Assembly (NCBI GenBank): GCA_964202965.1
Contig: CAXNKG010000025.1
Span: forward strand, 1 to 43,130
Direction: 5' to 3'
DNA from: CAXNKG01 sp964202965
GTDB lineage: Bacteria; Acidobacteriota; Vicinamibacteria; Vicinamibacterales; UBA2999
Length of the DNA stretch: 43,130 bases
Shown here: one piece after another, positions 24,059 to 32,381 of the stretch
How positions within the stretch are numbered: position 1 is the first letter of the stretch
How the letters are laid out: the number at the start of each line of letters is the position of its first letter
Program-made: the position numbers and the translations under genes
The notes under the pieces: model-generated
What the model saw: the letters and a program-made list of their open reading frames with translations, nothing else
Database searches by the model: none
What the model was told of the DNA's origin: nothing

Positions 24059-24085
24059 GTAACTCACATTTAACGCCCGCGTGAC
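24059..24085 (+). promoter_or_regulatory. Candidate Pho box: 11-bp-spaced half-sites upstream of the PhoB-like gene
   Basis: On the plus strand GTAAC, TTAAC and a weaker GTGAC begin 11 bp apart at 24059, 24070 and 24081, about 50-75 bp before the regulator ATG. The first half-site reads CTGTAAC. This would give autoregulation of the regulator-phoX operon. Confidence 0.45.
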
Positions 24086-24133
24086 AGCGGCGACACCTCC
24101 AGCCATTACCGTCGACCTGTGACTGGGAACAAG

Positions 24134-24889
24134 ATGTCCGCAGCGACACGCAACCCTCAGCAGCTAAGTACCCGCGCACGGCGACGCCGCGTGCTCGTCG
24201 TGGAAGATGAGCCCGACGTCGCTGGCCTGATCAGGCACACGCTCGAGCGCGGAGGGGACATCGACGTCGAGATCGCGCATAGCGGCGAAGCGGCGCTGAC
24301 GAAGGCGGCCGAACGGGTGCCGGACGTCCTGATCCTCGACCTCAACCTGCCCGGGTTCGACGGCCTCGAAGTCTGCCGGATTCTTCGCGGGCGGCAGGGG
24401 TTCGAGAGCCTCCCCATCATCATGCTGACGGCGCGCGCGAGCGAGGGCGACCGTATCAAGGGCCTCGACCTGGGCGCCGACGACTACATGACCAAGCCGT
24501 TCAGCCCCCGCGAGCTCGCCGCCCGCGTGAGGGCCGCCCTTCGCCGCGGTACGGACGCGGCGCGCGCCGCGACGGACGTCTATCGCGGCAGGCACCTCGT
24601 GGCCGACTTCGACGCCGTCGCGGTGGCCGTCGACGACAAGCCCGTCAGGCTCACACGGCGCGAGTTCGAGCTGCTGCGGTACCTGGTGCAGAACCGGAAC
24701 CGTGTGGTGTCTCGCGATCGCCTGCTCGAGCGCGTCTGGGGCTACGAGAACTCGGTGGAAACCCGCTCGGTCGATGTCCACATTGGCCGCCTCCGGAGCA
24801 AGCTCGGCGTTGCCGCCGCGCAGATCGAAACCGTCGTCGGCCTCGGCTACCGGTTCATCGAAATTCCAGAAACCGCAGCGGCGGGATAG
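24134..24889 (+). CDS. PhoB-type response regulator of the phosphate locus
   Basis: A 251-residue OmpR/PhoB regulator from the ATG at 24134 (a GTG at 24119 would add five residues). A basic N-terminal leader RARRRRV precedes the receiver domain: EDE (24-26), phosphoacceptor Asp69 in LILDLNLPGFDG, LTA, and the Lys of MTKPFSP. The winged helix contains RLTRREFELLRYLVQNRNR and SVDVHIGRLRSKLG. No histidine kinase is adjacent. Neighbours are phoX 9 bp downstream and, divergently, the TonB receptor and beta-helix genes. Two Pho-box-like sites lie in between, so a phosphate-starvation role is likely. The kinase could be encoded elsewhere or be the PhoR-like protein at 17137-18396. Confidence 0.92.
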   Translation: MSAATRNPQQLSTRARRRRVLVVEDEPDVAGLIRHTLERGGDIDVEIAHSGEAALTKAAERVPDVLILDLNLPGFDGLEVCRILRGRQGFESLPIIMLTARASEGDRIKGLDLGADDYMTKPFSPRELAARVRAALRRGTDAARAATDVYRGRHLVADFDAVAVAVDDKPVRLTRREFELLRYLVQNRNRVVSRDRLLERVWGYENSVETRSVDVHIGRLRSKLGVAAAQIETVVGLGYRFIEIPETAAAG

Positions 24890-24898
24890 CATTTCCCG

Positions 24899-26644
24899 GT
24901 GGGCGTCGACGTCGACCGCCGGTTATTCCTCCGATGTCTCGGTGCCGGGCTGACGGGGACCGCATGGCACGGCAGTCCCCTCGGACCACTCGCCCAGCAC
25001 CCGCTCCACGCCGTAGCCCAGGCGCCCGGGGCCCCGCGCAGCCCGTTTGCCGATTTCACCGGCATCGATCCGACCATCCGCGACGAACTCGTTCTTCCGG
25101 ACGCCTTCACCCATGACGTGATCGCGCTGTGGGGAGACCGGCTCCCCGGGACGAACGGACGCGTTGGCTATAACGCCGACTACACCGCGTTCTTTCCGAC
25201 GGCGGCGGACGGCAACGAAGGCGTGCTGGTCGTCAACCACGAGCACCTCAGCATGCCGGAGCCTGGCGAGGTCGGTGTCTACCTGCAGACGTTCCCGCTC
25301 CTCATGGGCCGGGTCGCCGAGATCGAAGACGAGATGCACGACGTCGGACTGTCGGTTCTCCAGATCCGGCGCGACGCGGAACGGCGGTGGCACATCGTGG
25401 GCTCTCCGCTCACACGGCGCTATGACGCGACATCGCCCATGCGCACGTCTGGGCCCGCGCTCCAGCATGTGCGCGACCTGCGCGGCACGCTATCGAACTG
25501 CTCGGGCTGCCACACGCCATGGAAGACGGTCCTCACGTGCGAGGAAAATATTCACTACTTCGTCCCTCCCGAAGCCGACACCGCCGGCCGGTCCCGCACG
25601 GGTGGGCGGTTCCGCCTCGATGGGTCGCATTACGGCTGGGTGGTCGAAGTCGATCCGATGGATCCCGACTGGGTGCCGGTCAAGCACACGATGCTCGGGC
25701 GTTTCCGGCATGAGAATGTCGCCATTCGCGCCGAGGCGGGCCGACCGATCGCCGCGTACATGGGCGACGACCGCATCAACGGTCACGTCTACAAGTTCGT
25801 GTCCGAGCGGCCGTTCGTGCCGGACGGCGCCGACACTCGCGGCGCGCTGCTCGCCGCTGGACGGCTGTACGCCGCCGTGTTCCGCACAGACGGTACCGGC
25901 GAATGGCGTGAGTTATCGGAGGCATCGCCGCTGCGCCCGAATCCGGGATCCGAGATGCCGCCGGTGCCGAGGGGCGCGATGACGCTTGGTCAGGTGTACA
26001 CCGACCTCGGCGCGATCATGACGGATGCGTATCGGGCGTCGAACCTGATCGGCGCGACGCCGACCGGCAGACCGGAAGACGTGGAGGTCCACCCCCTCGA
26101 CGGCAGCGTCTACATCGCGTTCACCGAGAGCGCCACGGCGCGCGGCAGCCTCTTCACGAACCTCTATGGCGAGATCTGCCGCATTCGCGAAGAGGACGAT
26201 GTCGCGGGTACGCGCTTCACGTGGATGCGATGGAAGGGCGGCGGGCCGAACGACCCGGCTCAGCAGGGACACGTCTTCGCCGCGCCGGATAATCTCTCGT
26301 TCGATCCGAACGGCGATCTCTGGGTCGTCTGCGACATCACCACCGTGCGCCTCAACGGCGACCCGCGGTACACCGCGTTCCAGAACAACGGCATGTTCTT
26401 CATTCCCGCCTCCGGTCCGGACGCGGGGGTGCCGAGGCAGTTCGCCTCCGGCCCGTGCGAATCGGAGCTGACCGGCCCGTCGTGGACCCCCGACAGACAG
26501 ACGCTCTTCCTGTCCGTCCAGCATCCCGGCGAAGGGTCCGGCATGCGGACCGCGGGGATGGTGGCGCCGCGCGGCAGCAACTGGCCTGGCGGACATCCCG
26601 CCGATCCGCCGCGCCCTGGAGTCGTCGCGATTCGCCGAAGCTAG
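24899..26644 (+). CDS. phoX: PhoX-family alkaline phosphatase, Tat-exported
   Basis: A 581-residue protein from GTG 24899. A twin-arginine signal (DRRLFLRCLGAG) sends it folded to the periplasm or outer surface. Family landmarks in order: GYNADYTAFFP, VVNHEHLSMPEPGE, a CSGC motif with NCSGCHTPWKTVLTCEENIHY, KHTMLGRFRHENVAI, YMGDDRINGHVYKFVS, ATPTGRPEDVEVHPLDGSVY, and FASGPCESELTGPSWTPD near the end. PhoX enzymes hydrolyse phosphomonoesters using calcium and iron and are classic members of the Pho regulon. The gene follows the PhoB-type regulator with a 9-bp gap and is surely co-transcribed. The protein could feed phosphate or a dephosphorylated product to the cell alongside the TonB receptor. 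Confidence 0.92.
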   Translation: MGVDVDRRLFLRCLGAGLTGTAWHGSPLGPLAQHPLHAVAQAPGAPRSPFADFTGIDPTIRDELVLPDAFTHDVIALWGDRLPGTNGRVGYNADYTAFFPTAADGNEGVLVVNHEHLSMPEPGEVGVYLQTFPLLMGRVAEIEDEMHDVGLSVLQIRRDAERRWHIVGSPLTRRYDATSPMRTSGPALQHVRDLRGTLSNCSGCHTPWKTVLTCEENIHYFVPPEADTAGRSRTGGRFRLDGSHYGWVVEVDPMDPDWVPVKHTMLGRFRHENVAIRAEAGRPIAAYMGDDRINGHVYKFVSERPFVPDGADTRGALLAAGRLYAAVFRTDGTGEWRELSEASPLRPNPGSEMPPVPRGAMTLGQVYTDLGAIMTDAYRASNLIGATPTGRPEDVEVHPLDGSVYIAFTESATARGSLFTNLYGEICRIREEDDVAGTRFTWMRWKGGGPNDPAQQGHVFAAPDNLSFDPNGDLWVVCDITTVRLNGDPRYTAFQNNGMFFIPASGPDAGVPRQFASGPCESELTGPSWTPDRQTLFLSVQHPGEGSGMRTAGMVAPRGSNWPGGHPADPPRPGVVAIRRS

Positions 26645-26714
26645 CGTCCCGTGTCTCTGCACGGGCAATCCGGCGCGGTCGGATCGGCCGCGAGAACTGA
26701 CGCGTCCGCGCTCG

Positions 26715-26720
26715 TATACG
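26715..26720 (+). promoter_or_regulatory. Candidate -10 box (TATACG), 8 nt before the RMD1-like start
   Basis: TATACG (TATACGAT in context) precedes the ATG at 26729 by 8 nt with no ribosome-binding site, the same arrangement as upstream of the kinase and yaeQ genes. Confidence 0.4.
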
Positions 26721-26728
26721 ATGACGGC

Positions 26729-27820
26729 ATGTCCCGGAACGTCTCCGGATGGTTCACCGGCTTCTTCCTGTACGACGTCGCCGAGGCCATCGACCTCAAG
26801 ACTGTGGCGACGCTGATCGGCACGACCGAGTCAGGCGGGATGGCGCCCAGACCGCCGGCGCCACTCTATATCCAGTACGCCAACGTTCCCGTCACCGTGG
26901 ACGGCCGGGACGTTGACGCCGCCGGCGTTGACGGCTGGCGCGTCCGGTTCAAGGCGTTCGACTACGGGGTGGTGTCGGTGGCGCTGACGCGTCCGCTGCC
27001 CTCGACATGGGATGCCATGCTGGCCGAGGGCCTGGCGTGGCACGACGATCCCGCCCTTGCGGCCTCCGCCGAACGATCCTGCCGTGCCTTCCTCAGACAC
27101 GTCGACACGGCCCTCGAGAAACGCCGGGACGTGCTGCTCGCGGAGGACTACCTCGTCTTCAGCACGACGCGGATCGAAGGGATCGCCTCGGCCGAGGCCC
27201 TGCTGCAGGCGCACGGCGAGGCCCTCGCGCAGCTGCTCCGGGGCGAGCGCGAACCCCTGAGTGCGCAGGAGCGCGAGGAAGTCCTCCGGCACCGGATGTC
27301 CTACCTGGCGACCGACGTGGTCATTCCCACCTGGAACGCCGCCTTCATCTTCGACACGGACGCGGGTGCGCGCGGCGTGCTCGAGATTCTCGAGTTCGCG
27401 AACTCGCAGTTACTCGAGTTCCGCTATTACGACGGGTTGCTGGACGGGGAGCTCGCGCGCATCTACGCGAAGCTGGAGCGGCCGGGATGGGGCCACGGCC
27501 GGTTCAGCCGCCGCTTCACCCGCGCAGCCAGGCAGGTGCACTCGCTCTTCATCGAGGTCAACGAACTGACCGACAAGACCGAGAACGCCCTCAAGGTCGC
27601 CGGCGACGTCTATGCCGCGCGGCTCTTCAACCTGGCGGGCGCCAGGCTTGGACTCGATCACTGGAAAGGTACCGTCCGGGAAAAACTGAAGACGCTCGAC
27701 GACATCTACCGCTTCGCGGTGGAACAGACGGCGATGGCCCGCGGGGAACTGCTCGAGCTGACCATTGTCCTCATCCTGATGTTCGAGCTCGTCCTGTTTT
27801 TCGCCGGCATCATGCGCTGA
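26729..27820 (+). CDS. RMD1/DUF155-like C-terminally anchored membrane protein
   Basis: A 363-residue protein. The N-terminal alpha/beta part contains WRVRFKAFDYGVVSVALTRP, resembling the YGVVVFW core of the RMD1/DUF155 family. The middle is helical (YLATDVVIPTWNAAFIFD, then ANSQLLEFRYYDGLLDGELA). A long helical segment follows, with FIEVNELTDKTENALKVAGDVYAARLF. The C-terminus is one hydrophobic helix (LTIVLILMFELVLFFAGIMR), as in tail-anchored members. Eukaryotic members sit in mitochondria; the bacterial role is not known. The family call rests on motif resemblance only. The start at 26729 is chosen because the upstream frame lacks homology and a TATACG box precedes it closely. Confidence 0.7.
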   Translation: MSRNVSGWFTGFFLYDVAEAIDLKTVATLIGTTESGGMAPRPPAPLYIQYANVPVTVDGRDVDAAGVDGWRVRFKAFDYGVVSVALTRPLPSTWDAMLAEGLAWHDDPALAASAERSCRAFLRHVDTALEKRRDVLLAEDYLVFSTTRIEGIASAEALLQAHGEALAQLLRGEREPLSAQEREEVLRHRMSYLATDVVIPTWNAAFIFDTDAGARGVLEILEFANSQLLEFRYYDGLLDGELARIYAKLERPGWGHGRFSRRFTRAARQVHSLFIEVNELTDKTENALKVAGDVYAARLFNLAGARLGLDHWKGTVREKLKTLDDIYRFAVEQTAMARGELLELTIVLILMFELVLFFAGIMR

Positions 27821-27886
27821 CGCCCACCCGGCCCTCGTGGCCACCTCCTGGGCGCCGGGCGGCCCGGCGCCTGAGGCCGGAGTCCC

Positions 27887-27928
27887 GCCTAGAGCCTAGA
27901 GCCTTGGGCCTTGGGCCTTGGGCCTTGG
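27887..27928. repeat. Heptamer tandem array, 6 units (GCCTAGA / GCCTTGG)
   Basis: Two GCCTAGA units then four GCCTTGG units lie in the 161-bp gap before the membrane-protein gene. A TATTAC at 27938-27943 follows by 9 bp and could be its -10 box, in which case the array covers the -35 position. Confidence 0.92.
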
Positions 27929-27981
27929 CCCCCTTTGTATTACTCTCCCTTCGCCGACCGGTTCATATCGCTCCCGCATTC

Positions 27982-29931
27982 ATGAATCCGGCACACCGGC
28001 GGCACCTGTACGCCCTGCTCGGCTATGCGGCGGTCGCGGTGGTCTTTACCTGGCCGCTGCTGCCAAACATTTCCACGCATCTGACGGGCTCACCCGCTGG
28101 CGACACCGGTGTGTACGTCTGGAACCAGTGGGTGTTCCAGCACGAGCTGCTCAACAACCGTCAATCGCCCTACTTCACCGACAAGATCTTTTCGCTGAGC
28201 GGCCGCGCCAACCTCAGTCTGCACAACTACACCGCCTTCCAGGATCTGGTCGCGCTGCCGCTGATCCCCTGGCTCGGCGTCGTCACGACGTTCAATGTCG
28301 TGTATCTGCTGATGACCGTGCTCACCGGGTATACCGGGTTCCTGCTCGTACGGCAGGTCACCGGCGCCTGGACCGAAGCATGGCTGGCCGGCGTGCTGTT
28401 TGCCTGGAGCCCGACGCTCGTGACGCGAGGCGGCGCGCATTTCAGCCTCGTGGCGGCGGCCCCGCTCGCGCTGTTCATGGCGCTCCTGCTGCGCACGGCG
28501 GACAGGCAGCGCCGCCGCGGCGCGCTCGCCCTCGGCCTGACCTGCGCCTGGGCGGCCAGCGCCGACGCGTACTACGCCGTGTACTGCGTGATGCTGGCCG
28601 GGCTCTTCATTCTCGCTCGCGTGATGACGATCCGCCGCCACCCGGTGCCGGCGGCCAGCCGCGCCGTGCCCTGGACGCTCGACGTCCTGCTGTTCTGCGT
28701 CGGAGGGCTGGTCGTGTCGATGCTCGTCAGCGGCGGCTGGCAGATGACCATCCTCGGGCGCGTCGCCAGCATGCGCAGCCTGTATACGCCCATGCTGCTG
28801 TTGACGCTGCTCGCCTGTGCGCGGCTCGCCTGGACGTACCGGCCGAACCTGATTCCGTGCGAGGGACGATCCCTGCTGCGCACGCTGCGTCTCAGTACGG
28901 CGGCGGGACTGGTGACCGTCGCCGTCCTGTCGCCGGTCCTCTACGCCGCCGCCGTGCGTGTCGCGCAGGGCCGTTGGGACCGCGACCAGATCTTCTGGCG
29001 CAGCAGTCCGCGCGGCGTCGATCTTGCGGCACTGGTCCTGCCCAACCCGAATCATCCGCTCGCGCCCGAGAGCCTCCGCGCCTGGCTGACGCCGCGCCCC
29101 GACGCGTACTACGAGAACGTGGCGTCGCTGACCTTCGTGGCCCTGTTCGCCATCGCCGCGGCCTGGCGGGCCGGGTGGCGGATCCCTCGACTCTGGGGCG
29201 GGCTGGCCCTCGTCTTCGGCGCGCTGTCGCTCGGTCCGTTCGTGCACGTGCTGGGGATCAATACCCATATCCCCGGTCCCTGGGCCTTCCTCCGGTACGT
29301 CCCGATCGTCGGCCTCGCCCGTACACCGTCGCGCTTCAGCATCGTGCTGATGCTGGTCGTCGCCGTGCTGTTCGGCGCGGCGCTGTACTGGCTGGGCCAG
29401 CGGTGGCCGCAACGGCGGCGCGCGATTGTAGTGACCGCCGCCGCCCTTCTGCTGATCGAGCTGCTGCCGGCGCCGCGACCCGTCTATTCCGCGGCCGTGC
29501 CCGAGATCTACAACCGCATCGCAGCCGTGCCTGACGATTCGGTGCGCGTGCTCGAACTGCCTTTCGGCGTCCGCGACGGCACGCGCAGTGTCGGGAACTT
29601 CACCGCACGCTCGCAGTATTTCCAGACCGTCCACCGCAAGCCGCTCATCGGGGGCTACCTCTCGCGCGTGTCACGCCGGCGGATTGCCGATGTCCGCCGC
29701 GACCCGATGACGGACGCGCTCATCTGGTTGAGCGAGGGGCGCGACCTGGACGACTCCCGCCGGCCATCCCTGGTGGCCGACGGCACATCGTTTGTGACGC
29801 GCGCGAAGATCGGTTTCGTGGTCATCGACCGCGAACGGACGCCCCGTGCCCTCCGTGCATTCGCCATTGATGCCTTCGGCCTGCGGCTCGTCGAGGCGGA
29901 CGGCAACTTCGAACTCTACGCCCCGCGATAA
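27982..29931 (+). CDS. Large polytopic membrane protein, glycosyltransferase-like (GT-C type)
   Basis: A 649-residue protein with about 11-13 hydrophobic helices from residue 10 on (HLYALLGYAAVAVVFTWPLL). The first external loop holds acidic and aromatic residues (GSPAGDTGVYVWNQWVFQHE), as in GT-C glycosyltransferases, where an acidic residue binds the lipid-linked donor. A soluble C-terminal part (from about 520) contains SVRVLELPFGVRDG and a beta-rich end. The closest class is the YfhO or uncharacterised GT-C-like membrane proteins of Acidobacteriota and Planctomycetota. Substrate and activity are unknown. ATG 27982 begins the first helix directly; the reading frame upstream is a shadow of the RMD1-like gene. 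glgC follows 9 bp downstream. Confidence 0.8.
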   Translation: MNPAHRRHLYALLGYAAVAVVFTWPLLPNISTHLTGSPAGDTGVYVWNQWVFQHELLNNRQSPYFTDKIFSLSGRANLSLHNYTAFQDLVALPLIPWLGVVTTFNVVYLLMTVLTGYTGFLLVRQVTGAWTEAWLAGVLFAWSPTLVTRGGAHFSLVAAAPLALFMALLLRTADRQRRRGALALGLTCAWAASADAYYAVYCVMLAGLFILARVMTIRRHPVPAASRAVPWTLDVLLFCVGGLVVSMLVSGGWQMTILGRVASMRSLYTPMLLLTLLACARLAWTYRPNLIPCEGRSLLRTLRLSTAAGLVTVAVLSPVLYAAAVRVAQGRWDRDQIFWRSSPRGVDLAALVLPNPNHPLAPESLRAWLTPRPDAYYENVASLTFVALFAIAAAWRAGWRIPRLWGGLALVFGALSLGPFVHVLGINTHIPGPWAFLRYVPIVGLARTPSRFSIVLMLVVAVLFGAALYWLGQRWPQRRRAIVVTAAALLLIELLPAPRPVYSAAVPEIYNRIAAVPDDSVRVLELPFGVRDGTRSVGNFTARSQYFQTVHRKPLIGGYLSRVSRRRIADVRRDPMTDALIWLSEGRDLDDSRRPSLVADGTSFVTRAKIGFVVIDRERTPRALRAFAIDAFGLRLVEADGNFELYAPR

Positions 29932-29940
29932 GATCCTTCC

Positions 29941-31203
29941 GTGCACGACACGCTGGCGGTGATCCTTGGCGGCGGCGCCGGCTCGCGCCTGTTCCCGCTC
30001 ACCTCGACCCGATCCAAGCCCGCGGTGCCGATCGGCGGAAAATACCGCTTGATCGACGTCCCGGTCAGCCGCTGCCTCCACGCGGAGATCCGCCGCATCT
30101 TCGTGCTGACGCAGTTCAACTCGGCGTCGCTCAACCGCCACGTCGGCAACACCTATCAGCTCGACCGCTTTTCGGGCGGCTTCGTCGAGATTCTCGCCGC
30201 CGAGCAGACGCCTGATAATCCCCACTGGTACCAGGGCACGGCGGACGCCGTCCGTCAGGCCGTGCGCCACATCACCCAGCACGACGCGGACTACTACCTG
30301 ATCCTCGCGGGCGACCATCTGTACCGGATGGATTACGACGCACTCGTCACCGCGCACAGGGACACGAACGCCGACGTCACGATTGCCGCGCAGCCGGTGG
30401 ACCCAGAGATGGCGACGCAGATGGGCATCTTTCGCTTCGATACGGCGGGCCGGATCGTCGCCTTCGAGGAGAAGCCGACCATGGCTCGCCTGCACCAGAT
30501 CGGACGCAGCATCCCGCCCGGCGCCGCGTTCGCCGCGCACAGCGATGAGCAACCGTTCATGGCGTCGATGGGGATCTACGTCTTTTCGCGACGCGTGATG
30601 CTGGAGCTGCTGGAACGCGAGGCAGGCCACGACTTCGGCCGCGAGCTGATTCCGGCCGCGCTGAGCCGCTACCGCGTGACGCCGTATCTCTACCGCGGCT
30701 ACTGGGCCGACGTGGGGACGATCAGATCGTTCTACGACGCGAACGTCATGCTGGGCCGGCCGGGGGCGCCGTTCCGGTTCTGGGACATCCACCATCCGAT
30801 CTACACGCACCTCCGGCAGCTTCCCGGGACGCGGCTGACCGACTGCACCGTCCGCAACTCGGTCGTGGTCGACGGCTGCTATCTGGACCGATGCCGGATC
30901 GATGAGTCCATCGTCGGCGTCCGTTCGCACATCCGGGCGGGTACCACGGTGACGAGGGCCGTGCTGCTGGGGGCAGACTTCTACGAGGACGGCGACCCGC
31001 CGGAGGGCGTGCCCAAGCTCGGCATCGGCAACGACGTCGTGCTCGACCGGGTGATCATCGACAAGAACGCCAGGATCGGCGACGGCGCGCGGCTGACGAA
31101 CGCGCGGGGCGTGGAAGAGGCGGACGGGGACGGGTATTACATCCGGGGCGGGATCATCGTGGTGCCGAAGGGAGGAGTGATTCCCCCCGGCACCACGGTC
31201 TAG
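29941..31203 (+). CDS. glgC: Glucose-1-phosphate adenylyltransferase
   Basis: A 420-residue enzyme, the usual GlgC length. The nucleotide-binding N-terminus is VILGGGAGSRLFPLTSTRSK, followed by KPAVPIGGKYRLIDVPVSRC and the substrate site WYQGTADAVRQ. LAGDHLYRMDY carries the metal-binding Asp, and FEEKP the glucose-1-phosphate site. The C-terminal left-handed beta-helix hexapeptides start near residue 300 (NSVVVDGCYLDRCRIDESIV). It makes ADP-glucose from ATP and glucose-1-phosphate, the first committed step to glycogen. No glgA or glgB is adjacent. The start is a GTG, with a TAAGAT box 6 nt upstream that includes the preceding TAA stop. Its TAG abuts the stop of the convergent cytochrome gene. 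Confidence 0.95.
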   Translation: MHDTLAVILGGGAGSRLFPLTSTRSKPAVPIGGKYRLIDVPVSRCLHAEIRRIFVLTQFNSASLNRHVGNTYQLDRFSGGFVEILAAEQTPDNPHWYQGTADAVRQAVRHITQHDADYYLILAGDHLYRMDYDALVTAHRDTNADVTIAAQPVDPEMATQMGIFRFDTAGRIVAFEEKPTMARLHQIGRSIPPGAAFAAHSDEQPFMASMGIYVFSRRVMLELLEREAGHDFGRELIPAALSRYRVTPYLYRGYWADVGTIRSFYDANVMLGRPGAPFRFWDIHHPIYTHLRQLPGTRLTDCTVRNSVVVDGCYLDRCRIDESIVGVRSHIRAGTTVTRAVLLGADFYEDGDPPEGVPKLGIGNDVVLDRVIIDKNARIGDGARLTNARGVEEADGDGYYIRGGIIVVPKGGVIPPGTTV

Positions 31204-32337
31204 CTAGCGCGCTGCCGTCGCAGCCTGCGGGCGCGCGAAGCGCGCGTCGTCTATCGCGGCGGTATCGACCGCATCGAACTCGTACATCAGCACCGCTTCC
31301 CGCGGGCCGTTGACCGTCCATTTCAGCGGCGTGCGGATGCCGCCGCCGATGTAGAAGTTATCGTAATTCACCCGGAACACATGGCAGCAGTACCCGGACT
31401 TCTGCTGGTATGTCATGCTGAGCAGGTACGCCGTGTCGCGGTCGAAGTAGAGCTTCACCTGCGGCAGCCACGTCGAGCTTCCTGACACGACCCAGGCGGT
31501 GCGGTCGCCGACTTTCTCCTGCCCCTCGACCTTGAGGTTGGTCAGCAGTTGCTTGAACTGCGCCGGATACATGACCGCATTCTCGAGCCTGGCGAGCTCG
31601 GCCAGGTCCGGCCGGAGATCCCCCGGCGCGGCGACTCCCGCGCGCGTCCAGCTTCCCGCGGCGTTGAACGTCGTGACCGCATCGGCCGCGATGTTGTGCT
31701 GAACGACCATCCGCTTGTCGGCGCCCTTCACCATGACTTCCACCGGGGTGACAAGCGTCGGCGCGCGCTCCGGATGCACTGCGTCGAGGTGGCCGTAGTT
31801 GGTGACGCGGCCCCTGAGCGTGCGGGCCGGCGCTTTCGCGATCGCCTCCGCTCCACCGACCGCGGTGGTATACCGGGCGAGCAACTCGTCTGCGGTTGGC
31901 GCCGCGGCGACGGCGACCGTGGCTGGGCTTCCCTCTTCCCCGTTGTACGGCAGGACGGTCGTGGGCTTTGTGTTCCCCTGATGGCAGGTGAAACAGGTGA
32001 CGACCTCGCGCCCGGCGAACTGGGTGCGGTTGATGTCGTTCACCATCGTGATCATCCGGCGCGCGATCTCTTTTACCGGCTTGTTGTCCAGCTCCCGCTT
32101 GGTGTTGTCCGCGTCGTGGCAATAGACGCAGTGCACACCGAGTGCGATCTCCATCAGCTGCATCGTCGGCTGCATCAGGTGCGCCGGCAGCGTTCTGAGG
32201 ACCTTGACGTTCTTGAAGAACTGCTCGGACGGCTGCGCACCCGGTTGCTGGGCCCGCACCGACGCCGCGCCGAGTAATGCCACCGCCAGAACGCCGACCA
32301 GGAACCCAAACACAACACGTGGTGAACGTCCGTTCAT
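31204..32337 (-). CDS. Di-heme cytochrome c, photosynthetic reaction-centre cytochrome subunit family
   Basis: A 377-residue exported protein with a signal peptide ending near VRAQQ. GGGAGG 7 nt before the ATG fixes the start. The N-terminal third has two CxxCH sites (CVYCH and CFTCH) with HLMQPTMQLMEIALGVHC, the pattern of the reaction-centre cytochrome family. That family is common in non-photosynthetic Acidobacteriota. The C-terminal 230 residues (from about 150) form a beta-rich domain like outer-membrane lipoprotein-sorting or LolA-type folds (VEVMVKGADKRMVVQHNI, WVVSGSSTWLPQVKLYFDRD). It probably passes electrons in the periplasm. It is the last gene of the 39320-31204 minus-strand run, 44 bp after the spermidine-synthase-like gene. 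Confidence 0.88.
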   Translation of the reverse strand: MNGRSPRVVFGFLVGVLAVALLGAASVRAQQPGAQPSEQFFKNVKVLRTLPAHLMQPTMQLMEIALGVHCVYCHDADNTKRELDNKPVKEIARRMITMVNDINRTQFAGREVVTCFTCHQGNTKPTTVLPYNGEEGSPATVAVAAAPTADELLARYTTAVGGAEAIAKAPARTLRGRVTNYGHLDAVHPERAPTLVTPVEVMVKGADKRMVVQHNIAADAVTTFNAAGSWTRAGVAAPGDLRPDLAELARLENAVMYPAQFKQLLTNLKVEGQEKVGDRTAWVVSGSSTWLPQVKLYFDRDTAYLLSMTYQQKSGYCCHVFRVNYDNFYIGGGIRTPLKWTVNGPREAVLMYEFDAVDTAAIDDARFARPQAATAAR

Positions 32338-32381
32338 CGTGCCCCTCCCTTTCAATGGCCGAGATTGTGTCATAAAGCGTG

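Noticed and set aside
27007..27981. Upstream extension of the membrane-protein frame across the RMD1-like gene
   Set aside because: Low-complexity Arg/Ala-rich shadow; the first membrane helix begins at ATG 27982.
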